From Streptomyces sp. man185 (lineage in GTDB: Bacteria; Actinomycetota; Actinomycetes; Streptomycetales; Streptomycetaceae), in the NCBI GenBank assembly GCA_002551355.1, contig NTHE01000001.1:124001-188000 (forward strand): DNA of 64,000 nucleotides, in the 5' to 3' direction. Of this stretch, positions 1 through 8,459 are shown piece by piece; position 1 is the stretch's first letter; every line of letters starts with the position of its first letter. Made by a program: the position numbers and the translations under genes. The notes beneath the pieces were generated by a model that saw only the letters and a list, made by a program, of their open reading frames with translations, made no database searches and was not told the DNA's origin.

Positions 1-1216
1 TGGAGCGCTTGCGCAACGGCACTTCCCCCGACGGGACCGCGAGGCGCAGGGCGGGAAACCGGGCGAGGAGAGCCGGGAGCGCGACGGTCATCTCGACCCG
101 GGCGAGCTGCTGGCCGAGGCACTGGTGGGGGCCGTGGCCGAAGGAGAGATGCCCGGTGGCCCGGCGGCGGATGTCGAGCCGGCCGGGCTCGGGGAACCTG
201 CGCGGGTCACGGTTGGCGGCCTGCACGGAGACGGTCACCGTCTCCCCCGCCCTGATCAGCTCGCCCTCCACCTCGACGTCCTCCAGCGCGGACCGCAGCA
301 GCGGATCGGCCACGCTGAGGTAGCGCAGCAGCTCCTCCGCGGCGGGACCCGCGAGATCCGGATCGGCGCGCAGGGCCTCCAGCTGGGCGGGGTGGGACAG
401 CAGGGCGAAGGCGCCGAGGCCGAGCATGTTCGCCGTGGTGTCGAGCCCGGCCGCGAGGAGCAGCCCGCCGATCCCGGCCAGCTCCTCGTCGAAGAGGCCG
501 GAGGCGGCGGACCCGGAGGCGTCCGGGCCGGGGGCGGCGAGGTCGCTGAGCAGGTCGTCGGTGGGCTCGGCCCTTTTGACGAGGACGAGTTCACCGACGT
601 ACCGGAGCAGCCCCGCATAGGCCTCGTCCCGGACCTCCGCGTCGGCCGCCTGGTCGAAGATGACCTCGACCAGCCCCAGAAAGCGCCCCCGGTCGGCGTA
701 GGGGACGCCGAGCAGCTCGCAGATCACCAGCGTGGGCACGGGCCGGGCGAAAGCCTCCACCAGGTCGGCGGTGGGCCCGGCCTGCTCCATGGCATCCAAG
801 CAGTCCGCCGTGAACCGCTCGATGCGACCGGCCAGTTGGCGCATCCTGCGTACGGTGAACCGGCCGGCGAGGAGCCGGCGGTAGCGGGTATGCTCCGGGG
901 CGTCGAGGCCGGTGATGTCCCCGACGGGCGCCGGCGGCAGCTCGCCCGGCGCGCCCTCCATCGGCATCGGCAGGTGCAGGAGTTCGTAGCGGGAGCTGAA
1001 GCGCGGATCGGCGAGCACCGCGCGGGCCGCCGCGTGCCCGGTGACCAGCCGGCCCACGTGCCCGTCGGCGTAGCGCAGGCGGCGGACCGGCCGGTCGCTC
1101 AGGGCGGTGAGAGCCGTGGGCGGATCGAAGGGGCAGCCGGTGTGCCGGTCGGTGGGCAGGACGGGCGGCTCGTCGGTGGTGACGGATTCGGTGTCGGTGT
1201 CCGGGTCGTACGCCAT
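1..1216 (-). CDS. Cytochrome P450 monooxygenase (3' end outside window)
   Basis: A haem-thiolate monooxygenase; the substrate cannot be told. The first 405 codons are present and the last few dozen lie beyond the left edge. The oxygen-binding I-helix motif AGLDTT is near residue 256, the K-helix ELLR (ExxR) near 295-298, and the haem loop FGHGPHQCLG places the axial Cys near 366. The ATG start is preceded by GGGAGA at good spacing. The features fit a soluble bacterial class I P450, which would need a separate ferredoxin and reductase; neither is seen here. The gene lies 80 bp downstream of an ABC exporter permease on the same strand, so co-transcription is possible. Family assignment is firm, role unknown. 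Confidence 0.95.
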   Translation of the reverse strand, partial: MAYDPDTDTESVTTDEPPVLPTDRHTGCPFDPPTALTALSDRPVRRLRYADGHVGRLVTGHAAARAVLADPRFSSRYELLHLPMPMEGAPGELPPAPVGDITGLDAPEHTRYRRLLAGRFTVRRMRQLAGRIERFTADCLDAMEQAGPTADLVEAFARPVPTLVICELLGVPYADRGRFLGLVEVIFDQAADAEVRDEAYAGLLRYVGELVLVKRAEPTDDLLSDLAAPGPDASGSAASGLFDEELAGIGGLLLAAGLDTTANMLGLGAFALLSHPAQLEALRADPDLAGPAAEELLRYLSVADPLLRSALEDVEVEGELIRAGETVTVSVQAANRDPRRFPEPGRLDIRRRATGHLSFGHGPHQCLGQQLARVEMTVALPALLARFPALRLAVPSGEVPLRKRS

Positions 1217-1296
1217 GGGTTTCTCCCGAGGTGGTGGACGGAGGAGCCGAGGAGCAGGACGGGGGAGCAGGACGGGGGGCAGGTCGGAGGAAGCGG

Positions 1297-2088
1297 CTAC
1301 CGGGGGTCCTGGCCGAACTTCGACGTCGACCAGAGGTAGCCGAGGACCACGAGACCGACGCTCCAGCCGACGGCCAGCCAGCCGTTGTGGCCGATCTCGC
1401 TGCCGAGCAGCAGGCCGCGCAGGGTCTCGATGGCCGGGGTGAACGGCTGGTACTCGGCGATCGGCTGGAACCAGCCCGGCATCGTCTCCACCGGGATGAA
1501 GGCGCTGGACAGCATCGGGAGCAGGACCATCGGCAGGGCGTTGTTGCTGGCCGCCTCGGCGTTCGGACTGATCAGGCCCATCCCCACGGCGACCCAGGTG
1601 AGGGCGGCGGAGAAGAGCACGAGAAGCCCGAACGCCGCCAGCCACTCCAGGAGCGTGGCGTCCGTGGACCGGAAGCCGATGGCCACGGCGACCGCACCGA
1701 CCAGGAGCACGCTCAGCACGCTCTGCAGCACGCTGCCGACGACATGTCCGACGAGCACGGAGCCGCGGTGGATCGCCATGGTCCGGAAGCGGGCGATGAC
1801 GCCCTCGGTCATGTCGTTGGAGACGGACACCGCGGTCCCGACCACCGTGGAGCCGATGGTCAGCATCAGCAGGCCCGGAACGATGTAGGCGATGTACGTG
1901 GAGCGGTCGGCCCCCGCGCCGCCGATGCCCGCGCTCATCACATCGCCGAAGATGTAGACGAAAAGCAGCAGGAGCATGACAGGTGTGAGCAGCAGGTTCA
2001 GGGTGAGCGAGGGATAGCGCCGGGCGTGCAGCAGATTGCGGCGCAGCATCGTGGACGAGTCGCGGACGGCGAGGGAGAGGGAGCTCAT
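1297..2088 (-). CDS. ABC-2 type permease of a DrrAB-like exporter
   Basis: A 263-residue integral membrane protein of the ABC-2 family (DrrB type), forming the membrane channel for the ATPase encoded just upstream. Hydrophobic segments include LLLTPVMLLLLFVYIFGDV near the N-terminus and several more, consistent with about six helices. The ATG overlaps the stop codon of the ATPase gene as ATGA, so translation is probably coupled and the subunits made together. Family members export lipophilic drugs or antibiotics; the cargo here is unknown. A second exporter pair of the same type sits at 48.1-49.9 kb. Confidence 0.9.
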   Translation of the reverse strand: MSSLSLAVRDSSTMLRRNLLHARRYPSLTLNLLLTPVMLLLLFVYIFGDVMSAGIGGAGADRSTYIAYIVPGLLMLTIGSTVVGTAVSVSNDMTEGVIARFRTMAIHRGSVLVGHVVGSVLQSVLSVLLVGAVAVAIGFRSTDATLLEWLAAFGLLVLFSAALTWVAVGMGLISPNAEAASNNALPMVLLPMLSSAFIPVETMPGWFQPIAEYQPFTPAIETLRGLLLGSEIGHNGWLAVGWSVGLVVLGYLWSTSKFGQDPR

Positions 2089-3086
2089 CGGACAGCCTCC
2101 TTCGGCTGGTCGGTGCGGCCGGGCGCGCCCGAGCCGGTGAGGGCGAAGAACACGTCGTCGAGGTCGGGGGTGTGCACGGTCAGCTCGTCGGCCTCGATGC
2201 CGGACGAGTCCAGCCAGTCGAGGAGGGAGCGCAGTTCGCGCTGGCTGCCGTCGCTGGGGATCCGCAGCGACAGGGCCTCCTCGTCGCGGCTGACTTCGCG
2301 CAGGGCGGAGGCGGCGGACCGGTAGGCGTCCGGATCGGTGAAACGGAGCCGGACGTGCCCGCCCGGAACGATCCGCTTCAACTGCTCGGCCGTGCCCTCG
2401 GCGGCGATCTTCCCGTCGTTGAGGACGGCGATGCGGTCGGCCAGCTCGTCGGCCTCCTCCAGGTACTGGGTGGTGAGGAAGACGGTGACGCCGCCGGCGA
2501 CGAGCTCGCGGATGATCCCCCACATCGTGTGGCGCGAACGCGGGTCCAGACCCGTGGTCGGCTCGTCGAGGAAGATGATCCGCGGGGAGCCGACCAGCGT
2601 CATCGCGATGTCCAGGCGGCGCTTCATCCCGCCGGAGTAGCCCGCGGCGGGCTTCTTCGCCGCCTCCACGAGGTCGAAGCGCTCCAGCAGTTCGGCGGCG
2701 ACGCGGCGGCCCTCGCGCCTGGGCAGGTGGTGCAGGTCGGCCATGAGGAGCATGTTCTCCTCGCCGGTGATCAGCCCGTCGACGGCGGAGAACTGCCCGG
2801 TGACGCCGATCGCGGCGCGCACGGCCTGCGGATCGACGGCCACGTCATGCCCTCCGACGCGGAGTTCACCGGCATCGGCGGTGACGAGGGTGGAAAGGAT
2901 CTTCACGGCGGTGGTCTTGCCCGCGCCGTTGGGGCCGAGCAGGGAGAAGACGGTGCCCTGCGGCACCGACAGGTCGATGCCGTCGAGCACGAGCTTGTCG
3001 CCGTAGGACTTACGCAGTCCGGTGGCGGTGATCGCCTGCGTCGCGGCCTGGGCGGCACGCGGCGCGGGGGCCCGGGTGACAGTCAT
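2085..3086 (-). CDS. ABC exporter ATPase, DrrA family
   Basis: The nucleotide-binding subunit (333 residues) driving the neighbouring permease. Walker A GPNGAGKTT, signature YSGGM and Walker B IIFLDEPTTGLD are all intact. The C-terminal extension of about 100 residues after the ATPase core, ending with a DDVFFALTG segment, is typical of daunorubicin-resistance DrrA proteins. The ATG at 3086 is chosen because AAGGGA lies 8 bases upstream; a TTG six codons earlier is in frame but poorly placed. It follows the DUF4097 gene by 148 bp on the same strand, suggesting one operon. Confidence 0.93.
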   Translation of the reverse strand: MTVTRAPAPRAAQAATQAITATGLRKSYGDKLVLDGIDLSVPQGTVFSLLGPNGAGKTTAVKILSTLVTADAGELRVGGHDVAVDPQAVRAAIGVTGQFSAVDGLITGEENMLLMADLHHLPRREGRRVAAELLERFDLVEAAKKPAAGYSGGMKRRLDIAMTLVGSPRIIFLDEPTTGLDPRSRHTMWGIIRELVAGGVTVFLTTQYLEEADELADRIAVLNDGKIAAEGTAEQLKRIVPGGHVRLRFTDPDAYRSAASALREVSRDEEALSLRIPSDGSQRELRSLLDWLDSSGIEADELTVHTPDLDDVFFALTGSGAPGRTDQPKEAVR

Positions 3087-3234
3087 GCTGGTTCCCTTTC
3101 GCAAGAGGTGAGTCGGGCATGGTCGGGGCGGAGCCTGGGCTGTGCTGGGCGGTACTCGGGGCGGTCCGCGCTCGGACCGGGCGGTGCTGAACCGGGGTGC
3201 GCCGGGCCGGGGCCCGGAGGACTCCGGAGCGCGG

Positions 3235-4125
3235 TCAGGCGCGGCGGACGATGATGTCGCCGGCCCCGCTCCGGGCGTGCACCTCGACGGTCTCGTCGGA
3301 GCCCTCGGGCCCTGCGGCGGCGCCGAGCGCGTTGCGTACGGTGCCGAACTTGGGGTTCAGGTCGAGCCAGGCGGCGGTGCCCTCGTGGATGCCGACTTCG
3401 AGGTCGCCGACGGAGGTGCGGAGCGAGATACGGCCGCGGACCACGTCGCCGACCCGGATGCGACCGTTGGAGGAGGTCGCCTCGACCCCGGCATGGGCGA
3501 CGCCGACCTCGATCCGGCCGTTGGCGGCCTTCGCGACGACGTCGCCGTGCGCGACTCCCACGGAGATGTCGCCGTTGGCCGCGTTGACCTTCAGCTCTCC
3601 GCCGGCCTCGTCGATCTCGGTCACGCCGTTGCCGTTCTTGACGACCGCCGCCCCGGCGACCGCCCCGATCACGACCCGGCCGGAGCCGGTGACCTCGGCG
3701 TTCCCGGTGGAGCGTTCCAGGCGGATGTCGCCGTGGTCGGTCCTGAGCTCGGCGCCGGCCGCCTCGTCCACCTGGACGTCACCGAGCGAGGTCTTGAGCC
3801 GCACCTCGCCGAGAGGCCCTTCGCAGAAGAAGCCGCCGAGGGCGGAGGTACCGCGCACATCGGACCCGGCGGGCAGTTCGATGCTCACGAGTACGGTGCC
3901 CGGCTTGCCGAACAGGGACCTCTTCTTCGGGGTCTTGACGGTGAGGCGACCGCCCGAGCAGGAGACCTGGGTCTGCCGCACGGCGCGTACGTCGTCCTCG
4001 TCCGATTCGCTGGCCGGCAGCACCTCGACGACCGTGTCGGCGCGCTTGCCGGCGGTGATGCGGGCGGTGCCGGCGTCCAGCTCGATGACGGCGGAGATCG
4101 GCTCAGGAGTATCGAAAGAAGGCAT
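3235..4125 (-). CDS. DUF4097 family beta-strand repeat protein
   Basis: A 296-residue protein made mostly of short alternating beta strands with recurring SVGDLEVG- and NGRIEVG-like units, the pattern of DUF4097 (adhesin-like) proteins. No signal peptide or membrane helix is visible, so it is probably cytoplasmic. Function is not established for the family. It lies between a ribbon-helix-helix gene and an ABC exporter on the same strand; DUF4097 genes beside ABC-2 transporters are common in Streptomyces, which suggests a sensing or accessory role, by inference only. Confidence 0.85.
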   Translation of the reverse strand: MPSFDTPEPISAVIELDAGTARITAGKRADTVVEVLPASESDEDDVRAVRQTQVSCSGGRLTVKTPKKRSLFGKPGTVLVSIELPAGSDVRGTSALGGFFCEGPLGEVRLKTSLGDVQVDEAAGAELRTDHGDIRLERSTGNAEVTGSGRVVIGAVAGAAVVKNGNGVTEIDEAGGELKVNAANGDISVGVAHGDVVAKAANGRIEVGVAHAGVEATSSNGRIRVGDVVRGRISLRTSVGDLEVGIHEGTAAWLDLNPKFGTVRNALGAAAGPEGSDETVEVHARSGAGDIIVRRA

Positions 4126-4237
4126 GGCTGTCCCGTCCTCTTGGCTCGGTGAGTTGATGAGTGATCAGTGATGAGCGATCGGTTACGTCGGCCGGATCGG
4201 CGATCCGCCGGTGAAGTGAAGCCCGAGCTTCCGGTTG

Positions 4238-4765
4238 CTAGCGGACCCAGCCGGTGAAACCGCCGCGGCTGCCCGAGTCCTTGCCCCGGCCCGGTGCGCT
4301 CGCGCGCCCCCCGCCGTCGAGGGCGACGGAAACGGCCCGCACGAGCCAGGCGTTGACCGACAGCCCCTCCGCCGCCGCAGCGCTCTCGGCGCGCCCCTTG
4401 AGGTGGGCAGGGAGACGGAGGTTGATCCGCACCATGGTCCCGTCGTCGGCCTCAGCCGCCGACGGCTCGGCCACGACGGGAGCCGCGACCGACTCCTGCG
4501 CCTCCCGCACCGGCTCGGGCGCCGGCGGCGGTGTCACCACGAACTCGGGGTCGAGCCCCCGCAGCCGCACGTCGACCGAACCGGGAGCGAGCTCCCGGGT
4601 GACGTCGCTCATGGCCGCGGAGAGCACGTTGAGCAGGGTCAGCCGGGCCGCGGACTCCAGGGGAGCGCTGAGCCGCTCGGCGAGGGCACGGGCTTCGTCA
4701 CCGCTGGCATCCGCGGCGACGGCGAGTTCCCGCCGGAGATTGTCGACGTAGGGGGTGAGGTCCAT
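4238..4765 (-). CDS. Ribbon-helix-helix protein (HicB-antitoxin-like annotation class)
   Basis: A 175-residue protein. The N-terminal half is helical and acidic; after a Pro/Ala-rich linker, the C-terminal part (about residues 120-160) contains MVRINLRLPAHLKGRAESAA followed by a second helix with LSVNAWLVRAV. That is an Arc/MetJ ribbon-helix-helix DNA-binding pattern. No HicA toxin is adjacent, so a TA role is doubtful; it more likely regulates the DUF4097-ABC operon that follows. The start at MDLTPYV is chosen by similarity to relatives I recall; no clear ribosome site precedes it. Repeated TGGCACCA elements lie just upstream and may be its operators. Confidence 0.8.
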   Translation of the reverse strand: MDLTPYVDNLRRELAVAADASGDEARALAERLSAPLESAARLTLLNVLSAAMSDVTRELAPGSVDVRLRGLDPEFVVTPPPAPEPVREAQESVAAPVVAEPSAAEADDGTMVRINLRLPAHLKGRAESAAAAEGLSVNAWLVRAVSVALDGGGRASAPGRGKDSGSRGGFTGWVR

Positions 4766-4786
4766 GACGCCATCATGGCACACGAG

Positions 4787-4938
4787 TGGCACCAAGTCGA
4801 GCCACTTTGGCGCAGCACTCCCAGAAACCCCCCTGACGTGCAATTTCCCAACCAGGAACATCGCAACGGCACCGCAGGAGCACTCTCAATGATCCAAAGT
4901 GGCACCACAGTGACGCCACCTGGCACCACGCGGCACCA
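4787..4938. promoter_or_regulatory. Cluster of TGGCACCA repeats, possible operator array
   Basis: TGGCACCA occurs exactly at 4787-4794, 4900-4907 and 4921-4928, with a variant CGGCACCA at 4931-4938. The element is partly palindromic (TGG..CCA). The first copy lies about 20 bp upstream of the ribbon-helix-helix gene start. Such proteins typically bind short repeated sites, so autoregulation is a reasonable inference. No experimental support. Confidence 0.45.
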
Positions 4939-5073
4939 CCCGGTCCACCGGTGGCTCCGCGTGGCACACACGCCCCCGCCACCGAAGCCGGATGTACTGA
5001 CGGCAGGACCGCACACAACGCCAGGCCCGCCACACGCCCACCCCGGCCATCACCCCCACACCGGAGCCCCCGC

Positions 5074-5394
5074 ATGCCCCACCCCAAGGCCTACCTGGCC
5101 CTCTGCACCCACACCCACCTGTTCCCCGGCGCACGCTGCCGCCTCCAGGACCTGCCCCACCCGGAGGCCTTCGCGGCGACCCCGGAGCCGATCGACGTAT
5201 ACCTGCGCTTCTCCGACGGAACGGCCACGGCAGCCGAACTCCACCCGGACGCCCCGACAGGCCCCACCCTCACGGTCGCCGCCTACAGCACCGCAGCCGG
5301 CACCCCTGTCGACGACAGCACCTGGACCGTAAAGGGATTCACCCCGAAGCAAGCCGAGGTGGAACTGACCATCGGCACCCCGGCCCGCACCTGA
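5074..5394 (+). CDS. Small hypothetical protein
   Basis: A 106-residue protein I do not recognise. It has no signal peptide, membrane helix or known motif; the second half (PTLTVAAYSTAAG, DDSTWTVKGFTPKQAEVELTIG) looks like a beta-rich domain. Codon use has the strong G/C third-position bias of its neighbours, and GGAG sits 7 bases before the ATG at 5074, so it is probably real. A strong hairpin about 105 bp downstream could end its transcript as well as that of the opposing tRNA. Confidence 0.6.
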   Translation: MPHPKAYLALCTHTHLFPGARCRLQDLPHPEAFAATPEPIDVYLRFSDGTATAAELHPDAPTGPTLTVAAYSTAAGTPVDDSTWTVKGFTPKQAEVELTIGTPART

Positions 5395-5499
5395 ACAAGC
5401 CCGCCCTGCGACGGTGCCGGGCAAGGCGGGCAACGCGTCCCGGCCCGCAAGCCCCTGCCCCACCCCGGCCGCCGGCTCCACACCACCCCGGACACCAGA

Positions 5500-5533
5500 A
5501 AACCCCAGGTCACGATGGTGTGACCTGGGGTTT
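5500..5533 (-). terminator. Rho-independent terminator of tRNA-Thr
   Basis: A perfect 14-bp inverted repeat (AAACCCCAGGTCAC and its complement) around a 6-base loop lies 6 bp past the tRNA 3' end. Read on the minus strand it is followed by T residues. It could also act on the converging small gene. Confidence 0.85.
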
Positions 5534-5538
5534 CTCCG

Positions 5539-5612
5539 AGCCCCCTGTCGGATTCGAACCGACGACCTACGCATTACAAGTGCGTTGCTCTGGCCAGCTG
5601 AGCTAAGGAGGC
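5539..5612 (-). tRNA. tRNA-Thr (anticodon TGT)
   Basis: The minus strand folds into a full cloverleaf. The 7-bp acceptor stem starts GCCTCCT, the anticodon loop is CTTGTAA giving TGT (reads ACA), and the T arm contains GGTTCGAATCC. The 3' CCA is not encoded. ACA is a rare codon in this high-GC genome, so this is likely the sole decoder with U34. Confidence 0.97.
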
Positions 5613-5722
5613 GTGCCGGAGCAGTCTAACCAACCCCGCGCCCCGCCCGTCCGCGATTTCCGTATGCCTCGGACTACTGACAGATCAGGAAACGCCAGGT
5701 AGCGTCACGGCAGGTTCGCGCA

Positions 5723-5738
5723 AGTGGACCAGACCACT
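5723..5738. promoter_or_regulatory. DasR-like operator (dre) upstream of msiK
   Basis: AGTGGACCAGACCACT matches the published DasR element A(C/G)TGGTCTAGACCA(C/G)T at 14 of 16 positions, as I recall the consensus. The outer AGTGG/CCACT arms are perfect. It lies 52 bp before the msiK start. DasR is the GlcNAc-responsive GntR regulator; control of msiK would tie the shared sugar-import ATPase to chitin and GlcNAc sensing. Confidence 0.7.
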
Positions 5739-5789
5739 CCCTACTCGGATCGTCCGGCACGTTCCTGCCGGTTGAGGAGAAGATTCAGC

Positions 5790-6926
5790 ATGGCCAGTGT
5801 CACGTTCGACAAGGCGTCCCGCGTCTACCCCGGCTCCACGAAGCCGGCCGTGGACCAGCTCGAGATCGACATCGCGGACGGTGAGTTCCTCGTCCTCGTC
5901 GGCCCCTCCGGTTGCGGCAAGTCGACCTCCCTGCGCATGCTCGCGGGTCTTGAGGACGTCAACGGCGGCGCGATCCGCATCGGTGACCGCGATGTCACGC
6001 ACCTGCCGCCGAAGGACCGGGACATCGCCATGGTGTTCCAGAACTACGCGCTCTACCCGCACATGTCCGTCGCGGACAACATGGGCTTCGCGCTCAAGAT
6101 CGCCGGTGTGAACAAGACCGAGATCCGGGCGAAGGTCGAAGAGGCCGCCAAGATGCTGGACCTCACCGAGTACCTGGACCGCAAGCCGAAGGCGCTCTCC
6201 GGTGGTCAGCGTCAGCGTGTGGCGATGGGCCGGGCCATCGTGCGTGAGCCGCAGGTCTTCCTCATGGACGAGCCGCTGTCGAACCTCGACGCCAAGCTCC
6301 GTGTCTCCACCCGTACGCAGATCGCCTCGCTGCAGCGCCGCCTCGGCATCACCACCGTGTACGTCACCCACGACCAGGTCGAGGCCCTCACCATGGGCGA
6401 CCGGGTCGCGGTGCTGAAGGACGGGCTGCTCCAGCAGGTCGACTCGCCGCGCAACATGTACGACCGCCCCGCGAACCTCTTCGTCGCCGGCTTCATCGGC
6501 TCGCCCGCGATGAACCTCGTCGAGGTCCCGATCACCGACGGCGGCGTGAAGTTCGGCAACAGCGTCGTCCCGGTCTCCCGCGAGGCGCTCTCCGCCGCCG
6601 CGGACCGCGGTGACACCACCGTCACGGTCGGCATCCGCCCCGAGCACTTCGACATCGTCGAGCACGGCGGCGCCGCCGCGAAGTCGCTGACCAAGGACAC
6701 CTCGGACGCGCCGGCCGGTCTCGCCGTCTCCGTCAACGTCGTCGAGGAGCTCGGCGCCGACGGCTTCGTCTACGGCGCCGCGCAGGTCGGCGGCGAGCAC
6801 AAGGACCTGGTCGTCCGCGTCGGCGGCCGTGCCGTCCCGGAGAAGGGCACCGAGCTGCACGTCGTCCCGCGCCCGGACGAGCTGCACGTCTTCGCGACCT
6901 CCACCGGCGAGCGTCTCACCAACTGA
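5790..6926 (+). CDS. msiK: Multiple-sugar importer ATPase MsiK
   Basis: The ATPase (378 residues) that energises several carbohydrate ABC importers in Streptomyces, including those for cellobiose, maltose and chitobiose, whose own operons lack an ATPase. Walker A GPSGCGKST, Q-loop VFQNYALYPHM, signature LSGGQRQR, Walker B VFLMDEPLSNLD and switch His in VTHDQVEA are intact. The C-terminal regulatory (TOBE/OB) part, with GIRPEHFDIVE, is present. GAGGAGA precedes the ATG by 9 bases. The sequence agrees closely with S. lividans/S. coelicolor MsiK as I remember it. A DasR-like site lies in its promoter and a strong terminator follows. It is transcribed alone. Confidence 0.97.
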   Translation: MASVTFDKASRVYPGSTKPAVDQLEIDIADGEFLVLVGPSGCGKSTSLRMLAGLEDVNGGAIRIGDRDVTHLPPKDRDIAMVFQNYALYPHMSVADNMGFALKIAGVNKTEIRAKVEEAAKMLDLTEYLDRKPKALSGGQRQRVAMGRAIVREPQVFLMDEPLSNLDAKLRVSTRTQIASLQRRLGITTVYVTHDQVEALTMGDRVAVLKDGLLQQVDSPRNMYDRPANLFVAGFIGSPAMNLVEVPITDGGVKFGNSVVPVSREALSAAADRGDTTVTVGIRPEHFDIVEHGGAAAKSLTKDTSDAPAGLAVSVNVVEELGADGFVYGAAQVGGEHKDLVVRVGGRAVPEKGTELHVVPRPDELHVFATSTGERLTN

Positions 6927-6945
6927 CCCGCCTCCTGCCGTACGC

Positions 6946-6990
6946 ACGGCCCCGCACCGACCGGCAACGCCCGGCGGTGCGGGGCCGTTT
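6946..6990 (+). terminator. Terminator of msiK
   Basis: Inverted repeat ACGGCCCCGCACCG / CGGTGCGGGGCCGT with a 15-base loop, starting 20 bp after the msiK stop and followed by TT. Confidence 0.85.
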
Positions 6991-7159
6991 GCGTGGTCCC
7001 GGCGGGTTTGGGTTTCGGTGCCGGGTGGCGTCAAATACCCCGGCACACAGGGCATTTCACCCCCGACCGTCAACCTCGTATTCGAAAGGGCGCGTCGAAC
7101 CATCCCCCGCGAGGGTGACGAATTGTCGCCAAGCCATCACCGGCCGCTACGCTCGCTGC

Positions 7160-7573
7160 GTGACCCACACCGCGCGCCGCATCGGCCGATCCCTCGCTCT
7201 CGTCCTGCCCGTCGTCATGGTTCTGTCCGGGACCCTCGCGGTCACCAGCGTTCCGTGGGCGGCGTCGGACAACGACTCCAAGCTGCTGGCCGCCTCCTCG
7301 GAGACCGTGTCCAAGCCCGCGAAGCCGCACGCCCCGCAGGACGTCCTGCGCGAGAAGCTGCTCGTGGAACTCCAGGAGAAGGACCCGGGCACCGCGCTCA
7401 CGGGTCTCCAGCGCGCCGTCGAGCAGCGCCCGTCGCTCGCCCGCCACTGCATGTCGATCGCGAAGGCGCTCGGCAAGGCGGCTGTCGAGCAGTACGGCCC
7501 GACCCGCGCGCACCGCTTCTCCCGGCCCGTCTGCGACACTTCGTTCGCCTCCGGCGTCGCGCAGTTCAGCTGA
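7160..7573 (+). CDS. Hypothetical exported or membrane-anchored protein
   Basis: A 137-residue protein beginning with an Arg-rich stretch and a hydrophobic segment (SLALVLPVVMVLSGTLAVTSV), a likely signal peptide or anchor. The remainder is helical and ends with RPVCDTSFASGVAQFS; two cysteines (in ARHCMS and RPVCDT) could form a disulfide outside the cell. The GTG at 7160 puts the signal sequence at the N-terminus, though no strong ribosome site is visible and earlier GTGs exist. I recognise no family; it resembles conserved Streptomyces hypothetical proteins next to msiK. Confidence 0.7.
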   Translation: MTHTARRIGRSLALVLPVVMVLSGTLAVTSVPWAASDNDSKLLAASSETVSKPAKPHAPQDVLREKLLVELQEKDPGTALTGLQRAVEQRPSLARHCMSIAKALGKAAVEQYGPTRAHRFSRPVCDTSFASGVAQFS

Positions 7574-7650
7574 TTCCCGGAGGCTGAGCCCGGCAGGCGG
7601 TCGCGCCGAGCGCCGCCTCCCGTCTGCGGGCACCGCATATCGTGCCTGCC

Positions 7651-8367
7651 ATGCATACGTATCCGACGCAGGCCGTGATCCTTGCCGGTGGCCAGGGGTC
7701 GCGGCTGCGGCCGTACACCGACGACCGCCCCAAGCCGATGGTCGAGATCCCCGGGACCGGGACTCCGATCATCGGCCATCAGCTGTCCTGGCTGGCCGCC
7801 GAAGGAGTCACCGACGCCGTCGTCTCCTGCGGGCATCTCGCCGAGGTGCTCCAGGAGTGGCTGGAGGAAGCCGTCCTGCCGCTCCGGGTCACCACCGTCG
7901 TGGAGACCGAGCCGCTGGGGCGCGGCGGCGGGCTGAAGTACGCGGCCGGGCGGTTGCCCGATCCGGAGCAGCCCTGGTACGCCACCAACGGTGACATCTG
8001 GACGCGTTTCTCCCTGCGGGAGATGGCCGCCTTCCACGCGGAGCGCGACGCCACCGCCACTCTGGCCCTCGCCCGTCCGCGCATCCCGTGGGGTGCTGTG
8101 GAGACGGACGCGTTCGGGCACATCACCGACTTCATCGAGTCGCCGCCCTCGCCGTATCTGATCAACGCCGGGGTGTACGTGTTCTCGCCCGCGTTCACGA
8201 AGCTGCTGCCGGACCGGGGCGACCATGAGCGGACCACGTTCCCCCGGCTTGCCCGTGAGCGCCGGCTGGCCGGGTATCCGCTGCCGAACGGGGCGTACTG
8301 GCGGGCCATCGACACCGCGAAGGACCTGACCGAGGCGGCCCGCGAGCTCGGCTCCCACTCCGCCTGA
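7651..8367 (+). CDS. Sugar-1-phosphate nucleotidyltransferase
   Basis: A 238-residue NTP-transferase with the activated-sugar pyrophosphorylase signature LAGGQGSRLRPYTDDRPKPM at the N-terminus and a catalytic-metal TNGDIWT motif near residue 115. It probably joins NTP and a sugar 1-phosphate to give an NDP-sugar; the short length lacks the left-handed beta-helix of GlmU or full mannose-1-phosphate guanylyltransferases, so sugar and base are uncertain. The ATG at 7651 is used; a GTG three codons earlier is possible. It is followed by a bidirectional terminator shared with the converging DoxX gene. Confidence 0.88.
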   Translation: MHTYPTQAVILAGGQGSRLRPYTDDRPKPMVEIPGTGTPIIGHQLSWLAAEGVTDAVVSCGHLAEVLQEWLEEAVLPLRVTTVVETEPLGRGGGLKYAAGRLPDPEQPWYATNGDIWTRFSLREMAAFHAERDATATLALARPRIPWGAVETDAFGHITDFIESPPSPYLINAGVYVFSPAFTKLLPDRGDHERTTFPRLARERRLAGYPLPNGAYWRAIDTAKDLTEAARELGSHSA

Positions 8368-8384
8368 CCGTCACCCGCAGGCGC

Positions 8385-8443
8385 GCACGACGAAGGGCGG
8401 CGCCCACCCGGTTGTTCCGTCCGGTTGGGCGCCGCCCTTCGTG
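8385..8443. terminator. Bidirectional terminator
   Basis: A long hairpin with arms CGAAGGGCGGCGCCCA and its exact complement, extended by GCAC/GTGC, lies between the stops of two converging genes. Confidence 0.88.
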
Positions 8444-8459
8444 CTGTCGGTCGTACGGG

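Noticed and set aside
125..1339. A 404-codon plus-strand frame opposite the P450 gene
   Set aside because: The minus strand carries intact P450 motifs; the plus-strand product is low-complexity Gly/Arg/Ala-rich sequence.
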